DNA of 64,000 nucleotides. Origin: Streptomyces sp. SID8352. Its GTDB lineage: Bacteria; Actinomycetota; Actinomycetes; Streptomycetales; Streptomycetaceae. Positions 43,583 to 52,399 of this stretch are shown here, piece after piece (positions within the stretch are counted from its first letter, which is position 1; the number at the start of each line of letters is the position of its first letter). The position numbers and the translations under genes are program-made. Location: assembly GCF_009862265.1 (NCBI RefSeq), contig NZ_WWGX01000043.1, positions 223,712-287,711 on the forward strand. Reading direction: 5' to 3'. Below the pieces are notes generated by a model, which saw only the letters and a list, made by a program, of their open reading frames with translations, did not search any database and had not been told where the DNA came from.

Positions 43583-44896
43583 ATGGCGGAGCCCACCGCC
43601 CCCACCGGGGCGGACACCGCGAAGCCCCCCGGCCCGCCCCGGTCCCTCTGGCACCACCGGGACTTCATGGTGTTCTGGACGGGGGAGGCCCTCTCCCTCT
43701 ACGGCACCCAGATCACCAACCTCGCCCTCCCGCTCACCGCCGTCCTGGTCTTCGACGTCGGGGCCGAACAGCTCGGCCTGCTGCGCTTCGCCCAGCTGGC
43801 GCCGTTCCTCGGGCTCGCCCTGGTCTTCGGCGTCTGGGTGGACCGGGTGCGCAAGCGGCCCGTGATGCTCGGCGCCAACCTGGTCCGGATGGTGCTCATC
43901 GGGCTGGTGCCGCTGCTCCACCAGTTCGACCTGCTGACCCTCCCCCTGCTGTACGCGCTCGCCCTCGGCGTCGGTGTGGCCACCGTCCTCTTCGACGTGA
44001 GCTGGATGTCCTACGTCCCCGTGCTGGTCAGGGACCGGCAGAGCCTGCTGGAGGCGAACAGCAAGCTCAACGCCACCCTGTCCTCGGCCGACATCGCCGG
44101 GCCGGGGCTCGCCGGCACCCTCGTCAGCGCCTTCTCGGCCCCCTTCGCGATGACCGCCAACGCCGTCTCGTACGCCGTCTCGGTGGTGTCCCTGATGGTC
44201 ATCAGGACGCCCGAACCGGTGCCCGAGGCCCCCGCGGAGAAGCGGCGGCTGCGCGTGGAGCTCCTGGAGGGCCTGCGCTGGGTGTTCGGCAACCGGTGGC
44301 TGCGCGCCATCGGGCTCGTCGGCTGCGCCTGCAACTTCCTGCTGACCATGGTGCAGTCGCTGTTCCTGCTCTACGCCGTGCGCGACAAGGACCTCTCGGC
44401 CGCGGCGGTCGGCTTCGTGATGGGCGCGGCGGCGGTCGGCGGACTGCTCGGCGCGCTGGTCTCCGGCAAGGTGGTGCGCACGCTGAGCGTGGGCACCGCC
44501 TACCGGGTGTCGGTCTCGGTCATCTTCCTCGGACCGCTGCTGGTGCCCGCCGCCGGCGGCCCCCGCTGGCTGCTCCTGGGCATGTTCGTGGCCTCGTTCT
44601 TCCTGGAGTACTTCGGCAGCAGCGTCTCCAACGTGCTCATCGTGAGCCTGCGCCAGACCATCACCCCGCAGCACCTGATGGGCCGGATGACGGCCGCCAT
44701 GCGGATGCTGCTGTACGGCGGCGGCGCGCTGGGCGGCCCCGTCGGCGGTCTGCTGGCGGTGGCGGCCGGGCTGCACGGCGCGCTGTGGATCGCGGGGCTG
44801 CTCTCCGCGGCCATGCTGGTCCCGATCCTCCTGTCGCCGGTCGGCACCCTGCGCGCCATGCCCACCGGGCCGGAGGACAGCGCCGTCGCCGCGTGA
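43583..44896 (+). CDS. MFS exporter
   Basis: A 437-residue major facilitator of the DHA3/MefA-like type, about 12 membrane segments: WHHRDFMVFWTGEALSLYGTQ at the N-terminus, GVWVDRVRKRPVMLGANLVR as the loop 2-3 motif, and QTITPQHLMGRMTAAMR before the last helices. It starts 2 bases after the thioesterase stop and is the last gene of the operon, followed by a hairpin terminator. It most likely exports the product and gives self-protection. Confidence 0.92.
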   Translation: MAEPTAPTGADTAKPPGPPRSLWHHRDFMVFWTGEALSLYGTQITNLALPLTAVLVFDVGAEQLGLLRFAQLAPFLGLALVFGVWVDRVRKRPVMLGANLVRMVLIGLVPLLHQFDLLTLPLLYALALGVGVATVLFDVSWMSYVPVLVRDRQSLLEANSKLNATLSSADIAGPGLAGTLVSAFSAPFAMTANAVSYAVSVVSLMVIRTPEPVPEAPAEKRRLRVELLEGLRWVFGNRWLRAIGLVGCACNFLLTMVQSLFLLYAVRDKDLSAAAVGFVMGAAAVGGLLGALVSGKVVRTLSVGTAYRVSVSVIFLGPLLVPAAGGPRWLLLGMFVASFFLEYFGSSVSNVLIVSLRQTITPQHLMGRMTAAMRMLLYGGGALGGPVGGLLAVAAGLHGALWIAGLLSAAMLVPILLSPVGTLRAMPTGPEDSAVAA

Positions 44897-44901
44897 GAGG
44901 A

Positions 44902-44930
44902 GCCCCGCCGCCGGGCAGCGGCGGCGGGGC
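44902..44930. terminator. Hairpin terminator of the NRPS operon
   Basis: GCCCCGCCGCC (44902-44912) pairs perfectly with GGCGGCGGGGC (44920-44930) around a 7-base loop, 5 bp after the MFS stop. Confidence 0.75.
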
Positions 44931-44931
44931 T

Positions 44932-44959
44932 CCCCGGTCCGCGTACCCCGGTCCGCGTA
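44932..44959. repeat. Tandem 14-bp duplication
   Basis: CCCCGGTCCGCGTA occurs twice head to tail, followed by a third partial CCCCGG, directly after the terminator. Probably neutral slippage. Confidence 0.75.
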
Positions 44960-45075
44960 CCCCGGGCAGGGGCGGCCGGACGGCGCCGTGCCGCTGGTCA
45001 CCGGGCCTCGCGCCCCGGTGCCCGGACCCGGCCGGGGGCGCCCCGTCCCCGGGACGCCCGCCCGTCCCCGGGAGG

Positions 45076-46374
45076 TCAGTCCGTGGGCGCGGTCGGCGCC
45101 AGACCGAGGTGCGACCGCAGGGTGCCGCCCTCGTACGCGGTGCGGAACACCCCGCGCTCCTGGAGCAGCGGCACCACCCGGTCCACGAAGTCGTCCAGCC
45201 CGCCCGGCGTCACCTGCGGGACGAGGATGAAGCCGTCGGCGGCCTCCCGCGCCACGAAGTCCGTCAGCTCGGCGGCCACTTCCTCCGGTGTGCCGATGAA
45301 GGACTGGCGGGCGCTCGCCTCGATCACCGTCTGCCGGATGGACAGCCCCTTCTCCTGCGCCAGCGCCCGCCACTTCTCGGCGGTCGCGAGGGCGTCCCCC
45401 CGCCCGGCCCGCCCCTGGGTGAGCTGCGCGCCGGGCACCGGGTCGAAGCCGGGCAGCGGCCCGTCGGGGTCGTACCCGGAGAGGTCGGCGCCCCACACCT
45501 GCTCCAGCGCCAGCAGCGCGGTGGCCGGGGAGATCTGCCGCCGCCGGATCTCCGCCGCCCGCTCCCGCGCCTCGGCCGGGGTGTCCCCGAGGACGACGGT
45601 GACCCCGGGCATGATCTTCAGCTCCTCCGGACGGCGACCGTACGCCGCCAGGCGCCGCTTGACGTCGGCGTAGAAGGCCCGGCCCGCCTCCAGGGTGCCG
45701 TGCCGGGTGAAGATCACGTCGGCCGCCGAGGCGGCGAACTCGCGGCCCTCGTCGGAGTCCCCGGCCTGGATCAGCACCGGCCGGCCCTGCGGGGACCGCG
45801 GCAGGCCGAACTCGCCCGCGATGTCGAAGTGGTCCCCGCGGTGGGCGAACGGGCCGGGCTCTCCCCCCGGCGTCCAGGAGTCCCAGACCGCCCGCGCGGC
45901 GGCCACCGCCTCGGCGGCCCGGGTGTAGCGGTCGGCCCGGTCGAGGAAGCCGCCGCGGCGGAAGTTCTCCCCGGTGAAGGCGTCGGAGGAGGTGACCACG
46001 TTCCACGCGGCCCGGCCCCCGCTCAGGTGGTCCAGGGTGGCGAACCGGCGGGCGAGTTCGAAGGGCTCGTTGAAGGTGGCGTTCACCGTGGCCGCCAGCC
46101 CCAGCCGTTCGGTCACGGCGGCCAGGGCGTTCAGCACGGTGAGCGACTCGGGGCGGCCCACCACGTCGAGGTCGTGGATGCGGCCCTTGTGCTCCCGCAG
46201 CCGCAGCCCCTCGGCGAGGAAGAAGAAGTCGAACAGGCCGCGTTCGGCGGTGCGGGCCAGATGTTCGAAGGAGGAGAAGTCGATCTGCGAGCCCGACCGG
46301 GGATCGGTCCACACGGTGGTGTTGTTGACGCCGGGGAAGTGCGCGGCGAGGTGCATGGTCCTGCGGACGGTCAT
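45076..46374 (-). CDS. FMN-dependent monooxygenase, NtaA/SnaA/DszA type (1)
   Basis: A 432-residue luciferase-like TIM-barrel monooxygenase: FEHLARTAERGLFDFFFLAEG, VTERLGLAATVNATFNEPF, GRAAWNVVTSSDAFTGENF and RPVLIQAGDSDEGREFAA are typical of the NtaA/SnaA/DszA group. With FMNH2 from a reductase these enzymes oxidise sulfonates, sulfones or nitrilotriacetate-like compounds. Last gene of the leftward operon; its start overlaps the second monooxygenase stop by 4 bases. The transporter context suggests organosulfur use. Confidence 0.92.
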   Translation of the reverse strand: MTVRRTMHLAAHFPGVNNTTVWTDPRSGSQIDFSSFEHLARTAERGLFDFFFLAEGLRLREHKGRIHDLDVVGRPESLTVLNALAAVTERLGLAATVNATFNEPFELARRFATLDHLSGGRAAWNVVTSSDAFTGENFRRGGFLDRADRYTRAAEAVAAARAVWDSWTPGGEPGPFAHRGDHFDIAGEFGLPRSPQGRPVLIQAGDSDEGREFAASAADVIFTRHGTLEAGRAFYADVKRRLAAYGRRPEELKIMPGVTVVLGDTPAEARERAAEIRRRQISPATALLALEQVWGADLSGYDPDGPLPGFDPVPGAQLTQGRAGRGDALATAEKWRALAQEKGLSIRQTVIEASARQSFIGTPEEVAAELTDFVAREAADGFILVPQVTPGGLDDFVDRVVPLLQERGVFRTAYEGGTLRSHLGLAPTAPTD

Positions 46375-47450
46375 GGGGTCCCCCCGGTGGCGGCGTACTG
46401 GTTGGCGGGCCGGGCCAGGCCCAGGTGGTCCCGGAGCGTGGCGCCCGGGTAGAAAGTGCGGAACAGGCCCCGGTGCTGGAGCAGGGCCACGGTGCCGTTG
46501 ACGAGCCGCTCCAGGTCGCGGTGCGGCTCGGCCGGACGGAAGTGGAAGCCGTCCACGGCGCCCTCCCGGTGCCAGGCGATGACCAGTTGGGCCAGGTCGA
46601 CGGGCCCGCCCCGGTACCGGGGGCCGTGCGGGGTGGGCCGGGGGCCGCCCCCGCCGTGGCCGGGAGCGGCGGCGCCCTCCCCGTCCCCGAGGTCGACCTC
46701 CAGGCTCGCGAGGACCCGCAGGCCCTCCGGGTCGCGCCCGTGCGCCGCCGCCGAGGCCCGCAGCTCGCCGCGGACCGCCGCGGCCTCCCCGGGGTGTGCC
46801 GCCCGCACCAGGGCCACGTCGGCGTGGCGGGCCGCGACCGCGCGGGCCGGGCGCTCGGTGGCGTCGACCACGCGCACCGGATGGCCCTGGGGCGGGCGCG
46901 GCACGATCGAGGGACCCCTGACGGAGAAGGAGGCGCCGCTGAAGTCGACGTGGTGCAGCTTGTCCCGGTCGACGAAGCGGCCGGTGGCGGCGTCCCGGAT
47001 CTCGGCGTCGTCCTCCCAGCTGTCCCAGAGCCGGGCCGCCGCGTCGGCGACCTCCCCGGCCTCCCGCCACAGCGCGTCGGCGGGCGCGGCGCGGCGGCGG
47101 CCGAAGAGGCGGGCCTCGCCCTCGGTGGTGGACACGTCGATCCGCCACCCGGCCCTGCCCCGGGAGACCCAGTCCAGGGTGGCCACCGCGGCCTGGACGT
47201 GGAACGGCTCGGTGTGGGTGGTGGTGACCGTGGGCACCAGCCCGATCCGGGCGGTGTCGGGCGCCACCCGGGAGAGCACCGCGAGCGCCTCCGGCCCGGG
47301 ACGGCCGAAGCCGTCGCCCAGGGTCACGAAGTCCAGGGCGCCGCGCTCGGCGAGCCGCGCGGCGTCCACGTAGGGCCCGGCGGTGCGCACCGCCGGCTGG
47401 TCCAGGGCGGTGGCCAGGTGCAGCCGTCGCCCGCTGTGCGTGGAGGTCAT
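46371..47450 (-). CDS. Luciferase-like flavin monooxygenase (2), shortened
   Basis: A 359-residue LLM-class protein related to its neighbour: AARLAERGALDFVTLGDGFG, VTTTHTEPFHVQAAVATLD, GRAGWRIDVSTTEGEARLFG, and C-terminal LVNGTVALLQHRGLFRTFYPG. It is about 70 residues shorter, with a Gly/Pro-rich degenerate stretch near residues 255-275 where its partner has a conserved helix, so the two may form a heterodimer or this one may be drifting. ATG 47450 follows AAGGAACGG; GTG 47495, overlapping the ATPase stop, is an alternative. Confidence 0.82.
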   Translation of the reverse strand: MTSTHSGRRLHLATALDQPAVRTAGPYVDAARLAERGALDFVTLGDGFGRPGPEALAVLSRVAPDTARIGLVPTVTTTHTEPFHVQAAVATLDWVSRGRAGWRIDVSTTEGEARLFGRRRAAPADALWREAGEVADAAARLWDSWEDDAEIRDAATGRFVDRDKLHHVDFSGASFSVRGPSIVPRPPQGHPVRVVDATERPARAVAARHADVALVRAAHPGEAAAVRGELRASAAAHGRDPEGLRVLASLEVDLGDGEGAAAPGHGGGGPRPTPHGPRYRGGPVDLAQLVIAWHREGAVDGFHFRPAEPHRDLERLVNGTVALLQHRGLFRTFYPGATLRDHLGLARPANQYAATGGTP

Positions 47451-47491
47451 GGGGGACCGTTCCTTCCGTTCAGCCGTCTCGGACCGCGCGC

Positions 47492-48253
47492 TCACAGGAC
47501 CTTGGAGAGGAACGCCTGGGTGCGCGGATGCCGCGGGCGGTCGAGCACGTCGGCGGGCGGGCCCTGTTCGACGACGCGCCCCTCGTCCATGAACACCACG
47601 GTGTCGGCCACCTCACGGGCGAATCCCGTCTCATGGGTGACGACGATCATGGTGGTGCCCCGTCGGGCCAGGTCCCGCATGACGTCCAGGACCTCGCCGA
47701 CCAGTTCGGGGTCGAGCGCCGAGGTCGGCTCGTCGAACAGCAGCAGCCCCGGTTCCAGGGCGAGCGCCCGCGCGATGGCGACCCGCTGCTGCTGGCCGCC
47801 GGACAGATGGCGCGGGTAGGCGTCCGCCCGGTCGGCCAGTCCGACCCGCTCCAGCAGCCGCCGCGCCGCCTCCCCGGCCTCGCGGCGGGAGCGGCCCAGC
47901 ACGGACACCGGCGCCTCGGTGATGTTCTCCAGCGCCGTCAGGTGCGGGAAGAGGTGGAAGTCCTGGAAGACGAAGCCGATCCGGGTGCGCCGGCGCAGCA
48001 CCTCCCGCTCGGGCAGCTCGCGCAGCCGGTCGCCGGAGCGCCGGTAGCCGACCGGCTCGCCGCCGACCTCGATCAGCCCCCGGTCCGGCTTCTCCAGGTG
48101 GTTGACGGTGCGCAGCAGCGTGGACTTGCCCGAGCCGGAGGGCCCCAGGATCACGGCCACCTCTCCGGCGCGGACCGTGAGGTCGATGCCCCGGAGCACC
48201 GGATGCGGGCCGAAGCTCTTGTGGACGGACCTGATGTCCACCGTGAGGCTCAT
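47492..48253 (-). CDS. Polar amino-acid/organosulfur ABC transporter ATPase
   Basis: A 253-residue GlnQ/TcyC-type ATPase: Walker A GPSGSGKSTLLRTVN, Q-loop FVFQDFHLFPHLTALEN, signature HLSGGQQQRVAIARALAL, Walker B LLLFDEPTSALDPELV and H-loop VVTHETGFAREVAD. The start overlaps the preceding stop (ATGA). Pairs with the permease at 50028 and the binding protein at 51377. In a setting of LLM monooxygenases it could import cystine, a sulfonate or similar. Confidence 0.94.
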   Translation of the reverse strand: MSLTVDIRSVHKSFGPHPVLRGIDLTVRAGEVAVILGPSGSGKSTLLRTVNHLEKPDRGLIEVGGEPVGYRRSGDRLRELPEREVLRRRTRIGFVFQDFHLFPHLTALENITEAPVSVLGRSRREAGEAARRLLERVGLADRADAYPRHLSGGQQQRVAIARALALEPGLLLFDEPTSALDPELVGEVLDVMRDLARRGTTMIVVTHETGFAREVADTVVFMDEGRVVEQGPPADVLDRPRHPRTQAFLSKVL

Positions 48254-50031
48254 CGGGGGGTCTCCTCCAGCCGGGGGTGCGGGCGGGCGCCGTCCGGGGC
48301 GCCCAGCAGGGTCAGGGCGGCCCGGGCGGCCGCGTCGTTCTGGCGGAACGCCGGCCCGCCGGTGCGCGGCCGGTGGAAGCCGCTGGAGCCGCGTGCCTCG
48401 GTGTACGGGCCCAGCGCGAACCGGCGGGGGTGCGGCCGGCCGGACCGGTCGAGCAGCCGCCCGTCGGCCGGGTCCACCGCCAGCAGCCCCTCGGCGGTGG
48501 CGGCGGCACCCTCGGCGTACAGGGCGCGCAGCAGCGGATCGCGGGTCCGCTCGACGGTGGGGTCCGGCAGCCGCGCCTCGACCAGCGCGCGGGCGTCGAC
48601 GGTGGCGCCGGGCACGGTGGCGGAGGCCGCCCGGAAGACGCCGTCCACGGCGGTGACGGTCATGTCGGCGCCGAGGAAGCGCAGCACCCCGGCCCGGGAC
48701 AGGGCGAGCATCTGGCGCAGCCGGGGGCCGGGCGGGCCGGAGGCGAGGTGGTTGAAGAGGCCGTGCCACCCGGCGTCGGCGCCGCCGAGCCGCTGGAGCT
48801 GCCCGTAGACGGAGAGCAGGGCGAGGAAGACGGCCAGGTCGGTGCTGTGCGCGGGGTCGTGGCGCCGGGCCAGGTCGGCGCCCACGTACCGGCGCATTCC
48901 CGCCTGGAGCTCCTCGGGCGTGCCGTACCGCACCCCCCGCAGCGGCCGGTCGAGGGCCGCCAGGTCGAACCGGTCGGCCGGGTCGGGCACGGCGGCGGCG
49001 ACCAGGGCGGCGCGTTCCGCCGCGCCGGCGGTGGCGTACCGGGCCTCGAAGGCGGCGAGGCCGCCGGCGGCCCGCTCGGGATGGGCGGTGAACAACCGGT
49101 GGTAGTGGGCGAAGCCCAGCTCCTTCTCGATCAGCGGCCACACGTCCCGGCGGAAGTCCGGCCCACCCGGCCGGGCGAGCAGCTCCTCGACCTGGGCGGG
49201 ACCGAAGAACCGCGGCAGCGGCGGCCGTTCGCCGACGAGGCGGTAGCCGATCTTGGAGTGGTAGGGGACACCGCGCCGGGAGCCCACGTACAGCACCGGC
49301 TCCCGCCCGGAGGGACGGTAGCCGCCCGCGTGGTGGCGTCCGCCCCGGCCCTCGGTGAGCAGCACCATCAGGTCGACGAAGGCCAGTCCGAAGCCGCGCA
49401 CGAGGACCGGCTCGCCGGGGCGCAGGGCCGACAGATCGCTGTCGGCGGTGAAGTCCGGTGGCAGGTGGACCAGTCCGTGGGTGCGGGCGTACGCCGCCAA
49501 CTCGCGCTGTCCGGCGTCCGGTTCGGCGTCCAGATGGCCCAGGGCGAGGATGACGGCGTCGGCGTGGAGGGGCAGCGGGCGCCGGGTCAGCCACACCCGC
49601 TGGCGCCCCTCGCGGGGCCCGTCGACCCGTACCGCGCGGCAGGCGTGGCGGTGGACGACGAAGCCCTCCGGCAGGGAGGCCACGGCGCGTTCGTAGGCCC
49701 AGCGGAGATAGGCGCCCTGCGTGCGACGGCCGGCGAAGACCCGGCCGTCGAGTCCGGCCCACTCGTGCAGCGTGGGCCCGGGGCGCACCGGTCCGTCCAT
49801 CTCGACGGTCTCGTCGGTGAACAGGGTGACGTCCTCGGCGTGCGAGTTCATCCACAGCAGTGGTGACTGCCGCTGCCGCCAGACGCGGCCCGCGCCCGGC
49901 GGGTACGGGTCGACGAAGTGGATGTCCAGGCCCCGGCCCGGGTACAGCAGCGGCGCGTTGGCCGCGACGCGCTCCAGGACACCGGTGCCGCGCGGCCCGG
50001 CGCCGACGACGACGAGGGAGGGCCGGCTCAT
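48250..50031 (-). CDS. FAD/NAD(P)-binding protein (PF13454 type)
   Basis: A 593-residue protein beginning with a Rossmann FAD motif, LVVVGAGPRGTGVLERV, then IHFVDPYPPGAGRVW and LWMNSHAEDVTLFTDE. Middle motifs include VILALGHLDAEPD and GEPVLVRGFGLAFVDLMVLL. Family members are uncharacterised oxidoreductases often linked to transporter genes in actinobacteria. Four-base overlaps on both sides place it inside the transporter operon. It could activate or reduce the imported substrate, or recycle flavin; neither is shown by sequence. Confidence 0.88.
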   Translation of the reverse strand: MSRPSLVVVGAGPRGTGVLERVAANAPLLYPGRGLDIHFVDPYPPGAGRVWRQRQSPLLWMNSHAEDVTLFTDETVEMDGPVRPGPTLHEWAGLDGRVFAGRRTQGAYLRWAYERAVASLPEGFVVHRHACRAVRVDGPREGRQRVWLTRRPLPLHADAVILALGHLDAEPDAGQRELAAYARTHGLVHLPPDFTADSDLSALRPGEPVLVRGFGLAFVDLMVLLTEGRGGRHHAGGYRPSGREPVLYVGSRRGVPYHSKIGYRLVGERPPLPRFFGPAQVEELLARPGGPDFRRDVWPLIEKELGFAHYHRLFTAHPERAAGGLAAFEARYATAGAAERAALVAAAVPDPADRFDLAALDRPLRGVRYGTPEELQAGMRRYVGADLARRHDPAHSTDLAVFLALLSVYGQLQRLGGADAGWHGLFNHLASGPPGPRLRQMLALSRAGVLRFLGADMTVTAVDGVFRAASATVPGATVDARALVEARLPDPTVERTRDPLLRALYAEGAAATAEGLLAVDPADGRLLDRSGRPHPRRFALGPYTEARGSSGFHRPRTGGPAFRQNDAAARAALTLLGAPDGARPHPRLEETPR

Positions 50032-50885
50032 CGGGTGCGCTCCGTGCCGCGCGCGTAGTGCCGCTCGACGTAGTACTGGCCGACGCCGAGCACCGAGGTG
50101 ACGACGGTGTACCAGACGGTGGCCACCATCAGCAGCGGGATCACCTGATAGGTGCGGTGGTAGACGAGCTGCACCGAGTACAGCAGGTCCTGCACGGCGA
50201 TGACGCTGACGATGGAGGTGCCCTTCAGGGTGCCGATCAGCATGTTCCCGGCGGGCGGGACGATGGAGCGCATGGCCTGCGGGAGCACGATCCGCCGCAG
50301 CCGCCGCCACCGGCCCAGTCCGAGCGCCTGGGCGGCCTCGGTCTGGCCCCGGTCGACGGAGAGGATGCCGCCGCGCACCACCTCGGCGGCGTACGCGGCC
50401 TCGTGCAGGGTGAGGCCGATGACGGCGACGGTGACCGGCCCCAGCAGGTCGACGGTGCGCACCCCGAGGACGCTCGGGTACAGGGCGCCGATGTTGAACC
50501 ACAGCAGGAGCTGCACCAGGATCGGTATGGACCGGAACAGCCAGACGTAGCCCCAGCTCACCGCGCGCAGCACGGGGTTGGCGGAGAGCCGGAGCACGGC
50601 GAGCAGGGTGCCCAGAGCGAAGCCCAGCACCATGACGACGGCGGTCAGCCACAGGGTGAGCCAGAGGCCGCGCAGCACGGCGTCGGAGGTGAAGTAGCGG
50701 GCGACGACGTCCCAGTGGAAGGCGTCGTTGCGCAGCACCGAGGTGGCGGCGCCGCCCAGCAGGAGGAGGACGACCACGGCGGCCGTCCACTGGCCGGCCC
50801 GGCGCTGCGGGACGATCCTCGGGAGGTCCGCCCGGTCCGGGGCCGCCGGGACGGCGGCGGGTTGGGCGAGGGTGTCGGAGGGCAT
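50028..50885 (-). CDS. ABC transporter permease, polar amino-acid type
   Basis: A 285-residue HisM/GlnP-type permease with about six helices after a 35-residue cytoplasmic lead. The signature is LTLHEAAYAAEVVRGGILSV, followed by GQTEAAQALGLGRWRRLRRIVLPQA (EAA loop, contacts the ATPase). GGAG lies 7 bases before ATG 50885; another ATG lies 18 bases upstream. First gene of the leftward operon and divergent from the binding-protein gene. Confidence 0.93.
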   Translation of the reverse strand: MPSDTLAQPAAVPAAPDRADLPRIVPQRRAGQWTAAVVVLLLLGGAATSVLRNDAFHWDVVARYFTSDAVLRGLWLTLWLTAVVMVLGFALGTLLAVLRLSANPVLRAVSWGYVWLFRSIPILVQLLLWFNIGALYPSVLGVRTVDLLGPVTVAVIGLTLHEAAYAAEVVRGGILSVDRGQTEAAQALGLGRWRRLRRIVLPQAMRSIVPPAGNMLIGTLKGTSIVSVIAVQDLLYSVQLVYHRTYQVIPLLMVATVWYTVVTSVLGVGQYYVERHYARGTERTR

Positions 50886-51115
50886 GGGAGGACTCCGTGG
50901 CATCGGGTCGGCCGGACGCCGCGGCGGTGCCTTCACACGGTGCGCGCACGGGGCGCGCGGTCCGCGCCCAGCGGCGCGGATACGGCCGAGCCCCTCAGCA
51001 GGGCCGTCCGCCGAGAGTACGGGGCGGTTTCGGTGCGTTGTCAACCCTGTCCACACTGTGAGCGATGCGTCTCAGGTCGTTGACGCGGACGGTGGACGCC
51101 TGCTGCACTTGACCC

Positions 51116-51187
51116 ATGCATCCGCAGCAGTGGCTGGTCACGCGCTCCCACATCGACTTCGGTCGAGTGTGGTCCTCCTCCTGTTGA
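51116..51187 (+). CDS. Short regulatory leader peptide ending in Cys
   Basis: A 23-codon frame starting at ATG 51116 and ending TGT-TGA. Its product ends LVTRSHIDFGRVWSSSC, matching the short actinobacterial leader peptides annotated as putative leader peptide (pattern TRRHxDLxRVxSxxC). Those usually precede sulfur-assimilation or transport genes and are thought to sense cysteine supply through ribosome stalling. It is 189 bp upstream of the binding-protein gene, in the same direction. A 15-codon frame just before it (51065-51112, ending Ala-Cys-Cys-Thr) may be chance. Too short for usual gene calling. Confidence 0.72.
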   Translation: MHPQQWLVTRSHIDFGRVWSSSC

Positions 51188-51376
51188 GCCGACCCCGCCG
51201 CCTGCCCTGAACTCCCGCCCCACCAGGGCGTCTTCACGCGCTTCGCGGCTTCCCGCGCTCCTGCGCGCGCCCCCTGCCTCCCGCCCGCGCCGTCCGCCCC
51301 GCGCCGCCGTCATCACACGTGTTCCCCCCCTCCCCTCGCGCCGCCCCCCGCCGTCGTCCTCAGGAGACCGTCCACC

Positions 51377-52399
51377 ATGCGTACGCTCCCGCGTGCCCGG
51401 AACAGCCGCTGGAACAGAAGGAGTCGGAGGCCCCGCAGACCGACGGGGCCCGTGGGTACGGGGAGGTCCGGCCGTCGACTCCCGTCCCTCGTCCCGGCCC
51501 TGACCGTCCCGCTGGCCCTGCTGCTCACCGCCTGCGGCACGGGCGACCCCTCGGCCGACGCCGCCGGGGCGGGGGCCGGTTCCGGCGCGGTCCCGACCGC
51601 CGACGTCGTCTCCGGCATCGCAAGGAACGCGGCCGCGGCACGGCTGCTGCCGCCCGGCAGCGGTGAACTCACCCTCGCCGTCAGCGTCGGCGGCACCCCG
51701 CCCGGCACCACCTATCTGGCCGACGGCAGGACGCTGACCGGCCAGGACGTCGACTTCTCACGAGCCGTCGCCAAGGCGCTCGGCATCCGGCTCAAGGTCG
51801 AGCAGGCGTCCTTCGAGGCGATCCTGCCCGCCCTGGACAGCGGCAAGTACGACATCGGCGCCTCCAACTTCGGGGTCACCGAGGAGCGGCTCGGCACCAT
51901 CGACTTCGTCACCTACATCAACGACGGCCAGGGCTTCGCCGCCCGCGCGGACAGCGGCCTGTCCCCGGTCACCGATCTCGTCCGGCTGTGCGGACGGAAG
52001 GTGGCCACCAGCGCGGGCACCACCTTCGAGGCCACCCTCACGGAGAACGTCCACCGGTGCGCGGAGGCCGGGAAGAAGCCGTACGAGGTGCGGACCTACA
52101 GCGAGACGGGCGCGCTCTGGTCCTCGCTCCAGCAGGGCCGCAGCGACGTGGTGATGTCCACGATCAACGGCCTGCGCTACGCCGTCGCCCACCAGCCGGG
52201 CCTGGAGTTCCTCAACGAGTTCCACCGCCTGGACGTCGGCTTCGCCCTCAGGAAGGGCTCCCCGCTGGCACCCGCCCTCCAGGCGGCGGTGAACGGGCTC
52301 ATCGAGGACGGCACCTACGACAGGATCCTCAGGAAGTGGGGCACGACCGGTTCGGCCATCCCCCGGTCCGAGATCTCCCCGCCGGAGCTGAAGAGCTGA
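51377..52399 (+). CDS. Solute-binding lipoprotein (SBP_bac_3 family)
   Basis: A 340-residue binding lipoprotein. A long Arg-rich n-region (about 33 residues) is followed by a hydrophobic core and lipobox LLLTAC (Cys53). The mature part has DVDFSRAVAKALGIRLKVEQ, the typical ALDSGKYDIGASNFGVTEER and YDRILRKWG. Binds polar amino acids or related small molecules and hands them to the divergent permease/ATPase. AGGAG lies 10 bases before the ATG. The unusually long n-region suggests a later start could be used, but no better ribosome site is visible. Confidence 0.9.
   Translation: MRTLPRARNSRWNRRSRRPRRPTGPVGTGRSGRRLPSLVPALTVPLALLLTACGTGDPSADAAGAGAGSGAVPTADVVSGIARNAAAARLLPPGSGELTLAVSVGGTPPGTTYLADGRTLTGQDVDFSRAVAKALGIRLKVEQASFEAILPALDSGKYDIGASNFGVTEERLGTIDFVTYINDGQGFAARADSGLSPVTDLVRLCGRKVATSAGTTFEATLTENVHRCAEAGKKPYEVRTYSETGALWSSLQQGRSDVVMSTINGLRYAVAHQPGLEFLNEFHRLDVGFALRKGSPLAPALQAAVNGLIEDGTYDRILRKWGTTGSAIPRSEISPPELKS

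Noticed and set aside
51065..51112. 15-codon frame ending Ala-Cys-Cys-Thr before the leader peptide
   Set aside because: No ribosome site and poor fit to the leader pattern; the next frame fits much better.
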